Assembly: GCF_015561195.1 (NCBI RefSeq)
Contig: NZ_JADMSU010000005.1
Coordinates: 62,001-126,000, forward strand
DNA: 64,000 nt
Direction of reading: 5' to 3'
DNA from: Collinsella aerofaciens
GTDB lineage: Bacteria > Actinomycetota > Coriobacteriia > Coriobacteriales > Coriobacteriaceae
This document shows, one piece after another, positions 1 through 9,362 of the stretch; within the stretch, counting starts at the first letter, position 1, and every line of letters begins with the position of its first letter. The position numbers and the translations under genes were made by a program. The notes under the pieces are model-generated. The model had not been told where the DNA came from. It ran no database searches and saw nothing but the letters and a program-made list of their open reading frames with translations.

Positions 1-36
1 ACGCACGAGGAATCAATTCCCTCGGGAACGGTAAGT

Positions 37-1329
37 CTAATCTTCGAGGCTTCCATGGACCTCCCTGCGCGCATGGACCAAGCCGGAATCATCGACTCCG
101 ATGATAGCAACATCGAGCAGGCACGGGGCTGTAAGTCCACAGGTATCGTCAAGACGGGCATGATGGAACGAACCGAGCGTCAGGCTGTCACCATACTCGA
201 GCACGGCACGCTCGACAGTGCCCACGCGACGACGAGCATCGGCAATAGCGAGCTCCTGCGCCGTGTCTCGCATACGACGGCTGCGCTCGGCCATAACCTC
301 GGGCGGCACCTGGTCGGGCATGTCGGCAGCAAGGGTACCGGGACGCTTGCTGTAGCGGAACACGTGCATACGCGAGAAACCCACACGGCGGCACAGCGCC
401 AGCGACTCCTCGAACTCCTCGTCCGTCTCACCAGGAAAACCGACGATGACATCGCACGAAAGAGACGCCTGGGGCAAGTTGGCGCGAATCATACGCACCG
501 TGTCCTCAAAGGCCTCCGCACTATAGGGACGACCCATGCGATGCAGGGTCGCCGTACAGCCGGACTGCACGGGCAGGTGCAAAAACGGGGCGATACGCTG
601 CGGATAGCGCGCCATAACCTTAAGCAGGCGCTCAGAGATATCCATGGGCTCGACCGAGGAAATGCGCACATGCGCAATAGTCGTGCGCTCCATGATGGCC
701 TCGAGCAGCTCATCGATTTCGACATGCTCGTCGGTCGCGCTCTTGCCATCGTAGGCACCCAGGTTCACACCGGTCAGCACCACCTCGGGCACGCCGGCCT
801 CCTGGGCCTCGCGAACTTGCTCAAGCACGGACTCGACGGGCACGGAGCGCTCGGGGCCGCGCGCCTTCCACACAATGCAATAGGTGCAGCGATGGTTGCA
901 GCCGTCCTGAATCTTCACGCCCAGGCGAGAGCGACCGAGCGCATCGACCACCTCGCCATCGCTGCAGGCGGGAACGCTATCGGACTCAACGCCCAGCACC
1001 TCGCAGACACGTTCGGCGACATCGATCTTGGACGGCTCGGCGATCACGCGATCCGAAAGCTCCAACAGCTCCTCGGGATGCAAATTGACCACGCAACCGG
1101 TCACGAGCACATAAGGCTCGTTTGGATGGGCCAGCGCATGACGGACGGCCTTACGGGTCTTGGCCTCGGCCTCGCCCGTAACGGCACAGGTGTTAATGAC
1201 GATCAAATCGGCATCCTGGGGCTCCACCATAGCAAAGCCCAGGCGCATAAGATCGGCAGTGATACGGTCAGACTCAACCCGGTTGACACGGCAGCCGAGG
1301 TTGACGACGGAAATATGGGGTGCGAGCAC
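37..1329 (-). CDS. mtaB: tRNA N6-threonylcarbamoyladenosine-37 C2-methylthiotransferase MtaB
   Basis: This 430-residue radical-SAM enzyme is predicted to methylthiolate t6A37 to ms2t6A37 in tRNAs reading ANN codons. The N-terminal UPF0004 domain shows its three cluster cysteines at Cys13 (LGCRVN), Cys48 (NTCAVT) and Cys79 (TGCVVN). The radical-SAM cluster CNHRCTYC provides Cys144, Cys148 and Cys151. The length is normal for MtaB, and the pattern fits MtaB better than MiaB or RimO. The start is GTG, with AAGGAG five bases upstream. It is the last visible gene of the lepA-dusB-hemW-dnaJ run and begins 9 bases after dnaJ stops. The family assignment is firm; the exact substrate is inferred from the family. 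Confidence 0.93.
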   Translation of the reverse strand: MLAPHISVVNLGCRVNRVESDRITADLMRLGFAMVEPQDADLIVINTCAVTGEAEAKTRKAVRHALAHPNEPYVLVTGCVVNLHPEELLELSDRVIAEPSKIDVAERVCEVLGVESDSVPACSDGEVVDALGRSRLGVKIQDGCNHRCTYCIVWKARGPERSVPVESVLEQVREAQEAGVPEVVLTGVNLGAYDGKSATDEHVEIDELLEAIMERTTIAHVRISSVEPMDISERLLKVMARYPQRIAPFLHLPVQSGCTATLHRMGRPYSAEAFEDTVRMIRANLPQASLSCDVIVGFPGETDEEFEESLALCRRVGFSRMHVFRYSKRPGTLAADMPDQVPPEVMAERSRRMRDTAQELAIADARRRVGTVERAVLEYGDSLTLGSFHHARLDDTCGLTAPCLLDVAIIGVDDSGLVHARREVHGSLED

Positions 1330-1338
1330 GCGGGCTCC

Positions 1339-2487
1339 TTAATCGAGGATATCGTCGAGGGCACTCTTGATACGGTCGGTCACCGACTTCTTACCGGAAG
1401 CGACGTCATCGCCCATCTCATCGGCAAAAGCACGGAGCAGCTCGCGTTGCTTATTGGAAAGATTGGTGGGAACGACCACGCGCAGTTGCACGATCAGGCG
1501 GCCACGCGAACCGCCACCGCCAATGCGCGGCATGCCGTAATTATTAACGCTCACGGTGTCGCCGTACTGGGCGCCGGCGGGAACCGTCACCTTAACGACC
1601 TCGTCGGGCATAATGCCCTCGACCTCGATCTCGCAGCCGAGCGCAGCCTGCGCAATCGAGATATCGCTTACCAGGTACAGGTCGTCACCGTTGCGCTTAA
1701 AGCGCTCATGGTCGGCAACGCGCACGTTGACAATCAGGTCGCCCGAAGGCTCGCCGCGAAGGCCGGCCTCGCCAAAGCCGCTCACACGCAGCTGGCGACC
1801 AGTCGAAACGCCGGCGGGAATATCGATGTCGATCTTTTCGTGCGAAGGCGTGCGGCCCTGACCGTCGCAGGTCTCGCAGGGATGGTCGATAACCGTGCCC
1901 TCGCCATGGCAGTCGGGACAAGGCGAGGAAGACTGAACCTGGCCCAAAAACGATCGCTGAACCGTCGTGACGTAGCCCGTACCGTGGCAGCGACTGCATT
2001 GCTTTTCCTGTGCACCCTCGGCCCTACCGGTACCGTTGCAGTCCTCGCAGGGAGCAAGGCGATCATAGCTGATTGTCTTTTTGCAGCCGAGCGCCGCCTC
2101 CTCGAGCGTCACCGAAAGCGAGATGGCCATGTCACGTCCGCGACGACGCTCACGACGGCTGCGGGCGCCACCACCGGCGCCACCGCCAAAGAACGACGAG
2201 AACAGGTCGTCCATGCCCATGCCACCAAAGATATCGTTGATGTCGACATAGCCAGAGCCACCGGGGCCGTCCGCGGTGCCGTAACGGTCGTAGTTAGCAC
2301 GTTTCTGCTCATCGGAAAGAACGGAATAGGCCTCGTTGAGCTCCTTGAACTTGGCCTCGGCCTCGGGGTCGTCCGAAACATCCGGATGTACGGTACGGGC
2401 TTTCTTTAGAAACGCACGCTTAATCGTCCGCGCGTCGGCATCCCTGTCGACGCCAAGCACCTCGTAGTAATCCCTATTTTCCGACAC
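1339..2487 (-). CDS. dnaJ: Chaperone protein DnaJ (type A Hsp40)
   Basis: This is a full type A DnaJ of 382 residues, the co-chaperone that delivers substrates to DnaK and stimulates its ATPase. The J-domain carries HPD at residues 34-36, followed by a glycine/phenylalanine-rich linker. Four zinc-binding repeats follow (CEDCNGTG, CSRCHGTG, CPDCHGEG, CETCDGQG), then both C-terminal beta-domains. I chose the GTG at 2487, which reads V-S-E-N-R-D-Y-Y, because GGAAGGA lies about seven bases upstream. The frame stays open upstream to an ATG at 2553, but that would add 22 unconserved residues. It follows a second, unusual DnaJ homologue on the same strand. Confidence 0.95.
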   Translation of the reverse strand: MSENRDYYEVLGVDRDADARTIKRAFLKKARTVHPDVSDDPEAEAKFKELNEAYSVLSDEQKRANYDRYGTADGPGGSGYVDINDIFGGMGMDDLFSSFFGGGAGGGARSRRERRRGRDMAISLSVTLEEAALGCKKTISYDRLAPCEDCNGTGRAEGAQEKQCSRCHGTGYVTTVQRSFLGQVQSSSPCPDCHGEGTVIDHPCETCDGQGRTPSHEKIDIDIPAGVSTGRQLRVSGFGEAGLRGEPSGDLIVNVRVADHERFKRNGDDLYLVSDISIAQAALGCEIEVEGIMPDEVVKVTVPAGAQYGDTVSVNNYGMPRIGGGGSRGRLIVQLRVVVPTNLSNKQRELLRAFADEMGDDVASGKKSVTDRIKSALDDILD

Positions 2488-2568
2488 GACCGAATCCTTC
2501 CGACTTTCATTATTGTCACAGTGCGTCCTATACCCAAGCTGGGCCGACCGCAAACAGAGGGTTTGATG

Positions 2569-3672
2569 TTATTGCATTTGGTACGGCGAAAGCATGGCCC
2601 GTTGCGAGCAGCTCGCGAACCAAACCGACACGAGCGCAAACATGAAGCCGTTGGCAAAGCCGTTGGCAAACTGCATCGCACCGCGCTTCCACCACAGCAG
2701 GCTGCGATGAAGCACACCGTCCGAAAGCACCATGAACAGGCCCATGGTAAAGGGGATAAAGCACATCACGGCAAAGGCCGAGAACACGCCCGAGATGGCC
2801 GACAGCACCAAAAACGGAGCCACGATGCCCATCAGGTAAAAACCGGTACGAGCTTTGCCTTCCAAGCGCTCGGCCTCAACATGGGCGCGACCGACCAGGT
2901 CGCCGCCCGCGGCACCATTGGTGCCAGCATGACCCATGCCGCTAATGCGGACCTCGTCGCCATCGTGCGTGCCGGCAGGAAACTCAATCGTCTGCTCGGA
3001 GGTTACGCGAGTACGACCGCTGCCACCGCAATCAGGGCAGGGATCGGCCACAACCTTACCGGAACCGCCGCACTCGGGGCAGACCGACTGGAATGTGCCC
3101 GCACCAAACAGGAAGGACAGGTCGACGTCGATGTGGCCGCGGCCACCGCAGCTCGGGCAAGTATGTGCATGCTCGGACGAAACAGAGCCCGAGCCGCCGC
3201 AGTGACCACAGGTATCGAAGCGCGTGTAGCGGACGGTCTTGCGGGCACCGCCCTTGGCCTCCTTGGCGTCGAGTTTGATATCGACGACCACGTTGGCGCC
3301 GTTCTCGGGATTGTAGGCAGCCTGGCCGCGACGCTGCTGGCCCCAGGCGCCACCAAAGGGAAAGCCGCCCTCAAAGGGATTGCCATAGCCCGTGCTGCCG
3401 GCGTAGCCGCCACCATAGGGCGAAGCCGTAGGAGCACCGGCAAAGGGATTGCCAGAACGCATGGCGTCGTAGCGCGCACGTTTTTGCTCATCCGAAAGCA
3501 CGGCGTAGGCCTCGGAAACCTCTTTAAACTTTTCCTCGGCATCCGGCTCTTTATTGACGTCCGGATGGAGCTTACGGGCCTTTTGCTGGAAGGCCTTTTG
3601 AATATCACGCGAGGTAGCGTCCTTGGAGACACCCAGAATCTCGTAGTAATCTTTTTCGTTCATCGTCGCCAT
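2569..3672 (-). CDS. DnaJ-family protein with zinc-finger domain and a transmembrane C-terminus
   Basis: This 367-residue protein begins as a type A DnaJ. It has a J-domain with HPD at 36-38, a G/F-rich stretch around 75-120, and four zinc repeats ([32 protein letters not shown]). The beta-domain start is present up to [15 protein letters not shown], but the rest of the DnaJ C-terminus is missing. The last ~97 residues are instead strongly hydrophobic, with probable membrane helices near 278-300, 301-321 and 335-353. It would therefore place a J-domain at the cytoplasmic membrane. The ATG at 3672 has AGGAGG nine bases upstream; a second ATG lies three codons later. It sits between hemW and dnaJ. 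The DnaK-recruiting role is inferred and the substrate is unknown. Confidence 0.82.
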   Translation of the reverse strand: MATMNEKDYYEILGVSKDATSRDIQKAFQQKARKLHPDVNKEPDAEEKFKEVSEAYAVLSDEQKRARYDAMRSGNPFAGAPTASPYGGGYAGSTGYGNPFEGGFPFGGAWGQQRRGQAAYNPENGANVVVDIKLDAKEAKGGARKTVRYTRFDTCGHCGGSGSVSSEHAHTCPSCGGRGHIDVDLSFLFGAGTFQSVCPECGGSGKVVADPCPDCGGSGRTRVTSEQTIEFPAGTHDGDEVRISGMGHAGTNGAAGGDLVGRAHVEAERLEGKARTGFYLMGIVAPFLVLSAISGVFSAFAVMCFIPFTMGLFMVLSDGVLHRSLLWWKRGAMQFANGFANGFMFALVSVWFASCSQRAMLSPYQMQ

Positions 3673-3730
3673 GCGCGGCAACCTCCTGCTCACAGCAGCG
3701 TATATATTCCGGTAATTCTACCCGAGCGGC

Positions 3731-4963
3731 CTAAGCTAGATCCCAAAACAGCTCGAACAGAACATTTCCATCGAGCCAGCCCAGATGGGTCGGCGCCAGA
3801 CGAGCTCGAACATGGCCCGCGACGACATCTGCCGTAGTGAAGGGTCCCTCATGACCCCAAAGCGTCTCGGGCACCCAAGTGGCAAGACCTAATTCGAGCG
3901 CGCGATCGCAGGCAGCTGCCAACTCGCCCGTTGGGATGACGCAAGCTGCACGAGCCAACAGGTCGGACGCGACACCGCGCGTCATGCGACAAGCGAGCAT
4001 CAAGTCTTCGGCGACAGCCTCGCGCTGCGACAGATATTCGGCCTCGAACGCCGTCGCGTCATCGTCACGTTGCACCAGACGCACGCGGTACGCATCGCCT
4101 CGAGAAGACACGCCGGGGAACAAACCTGCAAGACGGTCGAAATCCTCGTCGTCGAGCATGCCCGCGGCAGAACGACCCAGGCCCAGGTAGCCCCGTCCGG
4201 TCCAGTAGGCAATGTTATGGGCGCACTCATGGCCGTCGAGCGCGTAGCTTGCCACCTCATACGGATGATAGCCGGCCGCACCCAGGCGCTCACGTGCCGC
4301 GTCCATGCACGAAGCCTGAAAATCCTCGTCGGGCTCGAGCGACTCGTCACGGCACGCCATGCGATAGAGTGGCGTGCCCTCCTCGAGCGTGAGCGGGTAG
4401 ACCGACACATGATGAGGCGCCGCCGCCAACACGCCATCGAGCGTGCTCCGCCAGCTTGCGGCCGTCTGCCCGGGAAGGCCGCACATCAGGTCGCACGACA
4501 CATCGAGGCCAGCGTCCTTCACCGTCGCGATAGCCGCAAGTGCCCGATTAGCAACGTGAATGCGGCCAATAGCAGCCAGCTCGGTATTGTCGAGGGTTTG
4601 CACGCCCAGAGAGATGCGCGTGACACCCGCCTCGGCAAGCGCGGTGGCAAGCTCGGCGGTCAGCGACTCAGGATTGGCTTCGCAAGTAAATTCAACGGGC
4701 TTGCACCACATGGAGATACGACGGGCAAGTTTCACCAGGCGCTCCCCAGCCAGTGACGGCGTGCCGCCGCCAATATAGACCGTGCGGACCTGCGCAAGCG
4801 CCCCGGCGTCGCCAAAGGAATCGAGGCGCGCATACAGCTGCTCAAAATAGGAATCGAGCGCAGCATCCAAATCACACAGAGCAAAGCTGCGCGAGTCAAA
4901 GTCGCAATAGCGGCATTTTTGAGCGCAAAACGGCACGTGCACGTACAGCGCGGTAACGGCCAC
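3731..4963 (-). CDS. hemW: Radical SAM heme chaperone HemW (coproporphyrinogen III oxidase-like)
   Basis: This 410-residue protein belongs to the HemN/HemW radical-SAM family. The CxxxCxxC cluster motif is at Cys13, Cys17 and Cys20 (PFCAQKCRYC), followed by IGGGTPS. The motif begins very near the N-terminus and the protein is shorter than true HemN. Both points favour HemW, which binds heme and hands it to target proteins, over a coproporphyrinogen dehydrogenase. The start is GTG with GGAGG seven bases upstream, inside the end of dusB, which stops two bases before it. The lepA-hemW neighbourhood is common in bacteria. Confidence 0.88.
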   Translation of the reverse strand: MAVTALYVHVPFCAQKCRYCDFDSRSFALCDLDAALDSYFEQLYARLDSFGDAGALAQVRTVYIGGGTPSLAGERLVKLARRISMWCKPVEFTCEANPESLTAELATALAEAGVTRISLGVQTLDNTELAAIGRIHVANRALAAIATVKDAGLDVSCDLMCGLPGQTAASWRSTLDGVLAAAPHHVSVYPLTLEEGTPLYRMACRDESLEPDEDFQASCMDAARERLGAAGYHPYEVASYALDGHECAHNIAYWTGRGYLGLGRSAAGMLDDEDFDRLAGLFPGVSSRGDAYRVRLVQRDDDATAFEAEYLSQREAVAEDLMLACRMTRGVASDLLARAACVIPTGELAAACDRALELGLATWVPETLWGHEGPFTTADVVAGHVRARLAPTHLGWLDGNVLFELFWDLA

Positions 4964-4965
4964 CC

Positions 4966-6009
4966 TTAAGCCTCCAGCGGATGAGCGGGCACCGACTCAC
5001 CGGCGGCAAGCGCGGCCTCGCAGTCCACCACATCGCGCTCGATACCATCGACCAGAGCCATAAACTCCTCGTACGTAGAGCAACGCACCACCTGAGCGCG
5101 CCAGGCGGCGGCATGAGGCATGCCCTTTAAGTACCAGCTTGCGTACGTGCGGGCACGAGACATGAGCGGCAGAAGCTCGTGCGTCAACGTCAGGTGCTCG
5201 CGCAGAGCCTCCAGGCGCTCAACCGAGGAGCGAGAAGGAACCGGCGTGTCATCGAGTGCAAGGGCTCGGGCATCGCCGAACACCCACGGATTGCCGTAGA
5301 TGCCGCGCGCGATAAACACCGCGCTGGCACCCGAGCCGTGCAGATGCTCAGCAGCGTCCTCGGCCGAGAACACATCGCCCGAACCAATCACGGGAATCTC
5401 GACAGCGTCGGCAACCTCATCGACGACCGACCAATCAGCCTGGCCCGTGTAGAGCTGCGTGGCGCAACGACCATGCACGGCGACTGCAGCAGCCCCTGCG
5501 CCCTCAAGCATCTGGGCAAACGTCGCGGCATTACGGTCCTCGGCATAAAAGCCCTTGCGGATCTTGACGGTCACGGGCACATGCGCCGCGCCCACCGTGG
5601 CCTCGACGATCTTCTCCGCCAGGTCGGGCGTGCGCATGAGCGCCGAACCCTCGCCCTTGGTAACGACCTTGCGGGCGGGGCATGCCATATTGATGTCGAT
5701 GAGCGACAGGCGATCGCCAACGCGCTCCTCGACGGCGGCGACGGCGCTCGCAAACTGATCGGGCTTGGAGCCAAAGAGCTGCACGCAAATCTGCTGTTCC
5801 TCGTCGGCCGGCAGCACCAGGCGCCACGTTTTGTTGCTGGCATAGGCAAGACCCGCCACGCTCACCATCTCGCTGTAGGCAAGGTTGGCACCGCGGCGGC
5901 GACACATGATGCGATAGGCGGGGTCGGTCACGCCCGCCATGGGAGCCATAAGGAACGGCTGCTCGGCATAGGCACCCAGCAGCCGCTTGCTGTATTCAGA
6001 AAGCGCCAT
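4966..6009 (-). CDS. dusB: tRNA-dihydrouridine synthase (DusB-like)
   Basis: This 347-residue FMN-dependent TIM-barrel enzyme reduces uridine to dihydrouridine in tRNA. The visible family motifs are MAPMAGVTD near residue 22, the catalytic-cysteine motif NMACPARKV, and HGRCATQLYTG. The C-terminal helical domain is present. The length and motifs match the DusB/Dus1-type bacterial enzymes, although the exact uridine position cannot be read from sequence. It starts four bases after lepA ends and is followed two bases later by hemW, so the three are very likely co-transcribed. Confidence 0.9.
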   Translation of the reverse strand: MALSEYSKRLLGAYAEQPFLMAPMAGVTDPAYRIMCRRRGANLAYSEMVSVAGLAYASNKTWRLVLPADEEQQICVQLFGSKPDQFASAVAAVEERVGDRLSLIDINMACPARKVVTKGEGSALMRTPDLAEKIVEATVGAAHVPVTVKIRKGFYAEDRNAATFAQMLEGAGAAAVAVHGRCATQLYTGQADWSVVDEVADAVEIPVIGSGDVFSAEDAAEHLHGSGASAVFIARGIYGNPWVFGDARALALDDTPVPSRSSVERLEALREHLTLTHELLPLMSRARTYASWYLKGMPHAAAWRAQVVRCSTYEEFMALVDGIERDVVDCEAALAAGESVPAHPLEA

Positions 6010-6013
6010 GGAC

Positions 6014-7825
6014 CTACTCGTCCACCTTGAGGATCGCCATAAACGCCTCCTGCGGGACCTCGACCGAGCCGATGGCCTTCATGCGCTTCTTGCCCTCTTT
6101 CTGCTTCTCGAGCAGCTTGCGCTTACGCGAGATATCGCCGCCGTAGCACTTGGCAAGAACGTCCTTACGACGCGCCTTGACGGTGGAACGGGCGATGATC
6201 TTGTTGCCGATAGCACCCTGGATGGGCACCTCGAACAGCTGACGCGGGATGATCTCCTTGAGCTTGTCGCACAGGCCACGGGCCAGGCCATATGCCTTGT
6301 CCTTATGGACGATAAACGAAAGCGCGTCCACCTCGTCGCCCGAAAGCAAAATATCGAGCTTCACGAGCTCGGAGGGACGGTACTCGTTGAACTCGTAGTC
6401 GAGCGAGGCATAGCCCTTGGTGCGGCTCTTGAGCTGATCGAAGAAGTCCAAGATGAGCTCGGCGAGCGGCATATCGAAGCGCATCTCGACCGATTTGCTC
6501 GTCAGGTGGATCATGTCGGTTGTGACGCCGCGGTGCTCGATGGCGAGCTGCATGACGGCACCCGTGTACTCAGGCGGGCAGATGATCTTTGCCTTGAGGT
6601 AGGGTTCCTCGATACGATCGATGCGTGTGGCCTCGGGAAGGTCCTGCGGACTGCGGACATCGATCATTTCGCCGTCGGTCTTGTAGACGTGATAGTCAAC
6701 CGAGGGACTCGTGGCAATGAGGTCCAGGTTGAACTCGCGCTCCAGGCGTTCCTTGACGACTTCCATGTGTAGCAGGCCCAGGAAGCCCACGCGGAAGCCA
6801 AAGCCGAGCGCCACCGAGGTCTCGGGCTCCCACACCAACGACGGGTCGTTGACGTGCAGTTTATCGAGCGCGTCACGCAGGTTCTCGTAGTCCTTGTTGT
6901 CGATCGGGAACAGGCCCGTATAGACCATGGGCTTGGCCTCGCGATAACCGGGAAGCGGCTCGGGGCAGGGGTTCGACGCCCACGTAAGGGTATCGCCCAC
7001 GCGAACGGCCTCGGGATCCTTCAAACCCGTGACCACATATCCGACCTCGCCGACCGTCAGCGCGTCGACCGGGGTCTCGGCAGGACGCTTGACGCCCACG
7101 CCGTCGACCAAAAAGTCGCCCTTGGCCTGCATCATAAGCAGGGTGTCGCCCTTTTTGATGGAACCATCGAAGACGCGCACCGTAGCCACCACACCGCGAT
7201 ACTCGTCAAAGTACGAATCCAAAATGAGCGCTTTGAGCGGAGCGTTTGCATCGCCCTTAGGCGGCGAAATCAAAAAGACAATGGACTCCAGCAGATCGTG
7301 AATGCCCTCGCCGGTCTTGCCCGAGACGCACACAGCATCATCGGCAGGGATCGCCAGGTCATCCTCGATCTCGGTCTTAACCTCATCGGGATGGGCCGAG
7401 GGCAGGTCGATCTTGTTGATGGCCGGCACAATGTCCAGATTGGCGTTCATGGCGAGCGTCGCGTTGGAAACGGTCTGCGCCTCGACGCCCTGCGTGGCGT
7501 CGACAACGAGTACCGCGCCCTCACAGGCTGCCAGCGAGCGCGAGACCTCATAGGTAAAGTCCACGTGGCCCGGCGTATCGATCAGATTGAACTGATACGT
7601 CTCACCATCGTCGGCGTCATAGGAAACGCGGACGGCATTGGACTTGATCGTAATGCCGCGCTCGCGCTCGATATCCATGGTGTCGAGCAGCTGCGACTCC
7701 ATGTCGCGCTCGTCGACGGTATGGGTGAGCTCGAGGATGCGGTCGCTGATCGTGGACTTGCCATGGTCGATGTGCGCAACAATTGAGAAGTTGCGGATGT
7801 GGGAAATGTCAATTGAAGTATTCAT
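6014..7825 (-). CDS. lepA: Elongation factor 4 (LepA) GTPase
   Basis: This 603-residue translational GTPase acts on the ribosome and is called EF4. The G-motifs AHIDHGKST (G1), DTPGHVDF (G3) and NKIDLP (G4) are intact, and the LepA-specific C-terminal domain ends with a basic segment as usual. I chose the ATG at 7825 ([12 protein letters not shown]). The frame extends further upstream, but through the rpsT terminator. There is no good Shine-Dalgarno sequence before this ATG. A -10-like TAAGAT ends seven bases upstream, so the transcript may be leaderless. It is the first gene of the operon running leftward through dusB and hemW. Confidence 0.95.
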   Translation of the reverse strand: MNTSIDISHIRNFSIVAHIDHGKSTISDRILELTHTVDERDMESQLLDTMDIERERGITIKSNAVRVSYDADDGETYQFNLIDTPGHVDFTYEVSRSLAACEGAVLVVDATQGVEAQTVSNATLAMNANLDIVPAINKIDLPSAHPDEVKTEIEDDLAIPADDAVCVSGKTGEGIHDLLESIVFLISPPKGDANAPLKALILDSYFDEYRGVVATVRVFDGSIKKGDTLLMMQAKGDFLVDGVGVKRPAETPVDALTVGEVGYVVTGLKDPEAVRVGDTLTWASNPCPEPLPGYREAKPMVYTGLFPIDNKDYENLRDALDKLHVNDPSLVWEPETSVALGFGFRVGFLGLLHMEVVKERLEREFNLDLIATSPSVDYHVYKTDGEMIDVRSPQDLPEATRIDRIEEPYLKAKIICPPEYTGAVMQLAIEHRGVTTDMIHLTSKSVEMRFDMPLAELILDFFDQLKSRTKGYASLDYEFNEYRPSELVKLDILLSGDEVDALSFIVHKDKAYGLARGLCDKLKEIIPRQLFEVPIQGAIGNKIIARSTVKARRKDVLAKCYGGDISRKRKLLEKQKEGKKRMKAIGSVEVPQEAFMAILKVDE

Positions 7826-7849
7826 GCGGACTATCTTACCCGAGCGATA

Positions 7850-7885
7850 CAAAAAATGGAGCCTGTTCCATAAAACAGGCTCCAT
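7850..7885 (-). terminator. Rho-independent terminator of rpsT
   Basis: A 12-bp perfect stem (7856-7867 with 7874-7885, six-base loop) is followed on the minus strand by a run of six T residues. It lies 36 bases downstream of rpsT and separates it from the lepA operon. Confidence 0.9.
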
Positions 7886-7921
7886 TTATGCGCGTAATCT
7901 GTGTGGTGTGAAATTTACAAC

Positions 7922-8188
7922 TTAGGCGTTGATGCTGTTCACGAGCTTGGCAAGACCGGACTTGCGGTTGGAAGCCTGGTTCTTGTGGATGACATGCTTA
8001 GCGGCAGCCATGTCGAGACGCTTGGTGACGGTCTTGAGGGCAGCCAGGGCCTTCTCGGCGTCGCCCTCGGCGACGGCGGACTGGACGTGCTTGGTCAGCG
8101 TCTTGAGCTCGGACTTGACAGCCTTGTTACGCATGCGAGCTGCCTCATTGGTGCGGATACGCTTCTTCTGAGACTTGATGTTTGCCAC
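7922..8188 (-). CDS. rpsT: 30S ribosomal protein S20
   Basis: This 88-residue basic helical protein binds 16S rRNA in the 30S body. The N-terminus reads [15 protein letters not shown], typical of S20, and the tail includes the [16 protein letters not shown] region. The start is GTG at 8188, with AAGGA nine bases upstream. The open frame continues 23 codons further, but without family similarity. It is a single-gene unit with its own promoter-like element at 8264-8273 and a strong terminator. Confidence 0.95.
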   Translation of the reverse strand: MANIKSQKKRIRTNEAARMRNKAVKSELKTLTKHVQSAVAEGDAEKALAALKTVTKRLDMAAAKHVIHKNQASNRKSGLAKLVNSINA

Positions 8189-8263
8189 TTCTGGAGTTCC
8201 TTTCGAGTTCCTTGCAAAAAATGTATGACACCTCTGAGACACGGTGAGGTCATGCAAGCGCCT

Positions 8264-8273
8264 ACTATAGCAC
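8264..8273 (-). promoter_or_regulatory. Extended -10 promoter element for rpsT
   Basis: The minus strand reads GTGCTATAGT, an extended -10 (TGC plus TATAGT) about 76 bases before the rpsT start codon. No good -35 hexamer sits at 16-18 bases. The same ten bases occur upstream of rpmB at 20951. Confidence 0.6.
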
Positions 8274-8321
8274 GCTCCCCCTCAAAGGGATAGAACGAAT
8301 TTGTCAAATAGGCAGGTATCA

Positions 8322-9284
8322 TCACGATTTTCTCAAGATGTTCGTAATCCAGAGCAAAAGCGCAGTCTGAGAATCGGCCGAACCCTTGAGTGCGAGTTCC
8401 ACATCGACCGCACCCTCGAGCGCTGCGACGAGCTCTGCCATCGAAAAGCGACGTGCCCAGGTCAGGTGATTCTTGACCTGCCAGGACTGGAGCTTGAGCG
8501 TTGCGGCCAGCTCACGACCCTGTCCGCGCGCATCGAGCGCCTTGGCGACGATCAGCTCACGGATGCGACCGCATAGCAGCGTATAGGTCCACACGTAGCT
8601 CTTGGAGGGCAGAAGCTTAAAGAGCTCGAGCGAACGCTGCATATCGCGAGCCGAGACCGCATTGAGAAAGTCCCAGGGTTGAACCTCGGCCGTACGTACG
8701 ATCCAGCGCTCAACATCGGCAAGTTCAATCTGGGGCGCCTCGACCATCTGGGCAAGCTTAGCCAAATCGTTATCGAGCATGCGAGTGTTTTCACCCGAAC
8801 GCGAGACGAGTTCCTCGGCGGCCGCCGCCGAGATCGACTTGCCATGCTGCGTCGCCATCTGCTGCACGCGGCGCGGCAACTCCCAGCGCTTGGTGCCGGA
8901 GCAATCGACGATAGCCTTCTTGTCGATCTTGGCGATCGCCTTATACAGGCGCGTGTTCTTGGCAAGCGAGTCGGCGATGATGAGGCAGACCGTTGTGGGA
9001 CTGGGACTCGCCAGATACTCGACGAGCGGCTCCGAGACCGCCTTAGCGAGCTTTGAGCAGCCATCAAGGATTACCAAGCGAAACTCGCTGCCCATGGGAA
9101 AGGTGTTAAGCGATCCGATAATAGACTCGACATCGGGGTCCTTGGTCATGTCGCGCTCGTCGAGGTTGAACTCGACCATGCCCGTCTTTTCCAGACGCGC
9201 TTTCATACGCGAGACGGCGTGGTCGCGTTTGACGCCGTCAGTACCGACGATCAAATATGCCGGCAGCAAACCGGTTTCGGACAT
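8322..9284 (-). CDS. holA: DNA polymerase III subunit delta (clamp-loader subunit)
   Basis: This 320-residue protein is the delta subunit of the clamp loader, which opens the beta sliding clamp. The N-terminal AAA+-like fold lacks a functional P-loop, as expected, and begins with LLPAYLIVGTDGVKRDHAV. The C-terminal collar domain includes LLCGRIRELIVAKAL. I chose the ATG at 9284 because GGGAGGGGA lies just upstream. It follows comEC on the same strand after ~80 bases. The comEA-comEC-holA-rpsT order is widespread in Gram-positive bacteria. Confidence 0.9.
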   Translation of the reverse strand: MSETGLLPAYLIVGTDGVKRDHAVSRMKARLEKTGMVEFNLDERDMTKDPDVESIIGSLNTFPMGSEFRLVILDGCSKLAKAVSEPLVEYLASPSPTTVCLIIADSLAKNTRLYKAIAKIDKKAIVDCSGTKRWELPRRVQQMATQHGKSISAAAAEELVSRSGENTRMLDNDLAKLAQMVEAPQIELADVERWIVRTAEVQPWDFLNAVSARDMQRSLELFKLLPSKSYVWTYTLLCGRIRELIVAKALDARGQGRELAATLKLQSWQVKNHLTWARRFSMAELVAALEGAVDVELALKGSADSQTALLLWITNILRKS

Positions 9285-9362
9285 TGCGCTCCCCTCCCGC
9301 AGGCCTTCGTATTCGTTCCGTGTCATTCTAGCCCAGGGGCCCACCACACGCCAACGACGTCG

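Noticed and set aside
1-36. A GAGG-type imperfect hairpin just after mtaB as a terminator
   Set aside because: The stem is short with a bulge and no T-run follows within the window, so it cannot be supported.
55-2409. A 784-codon open frame on the plus strand antisense to mtaB and dnaJ
   Set aside because: It is a shadow of two clear minus-strand genes. High-GC codon bias keeps the opposite frame open, and the translation has no recognisable domain.
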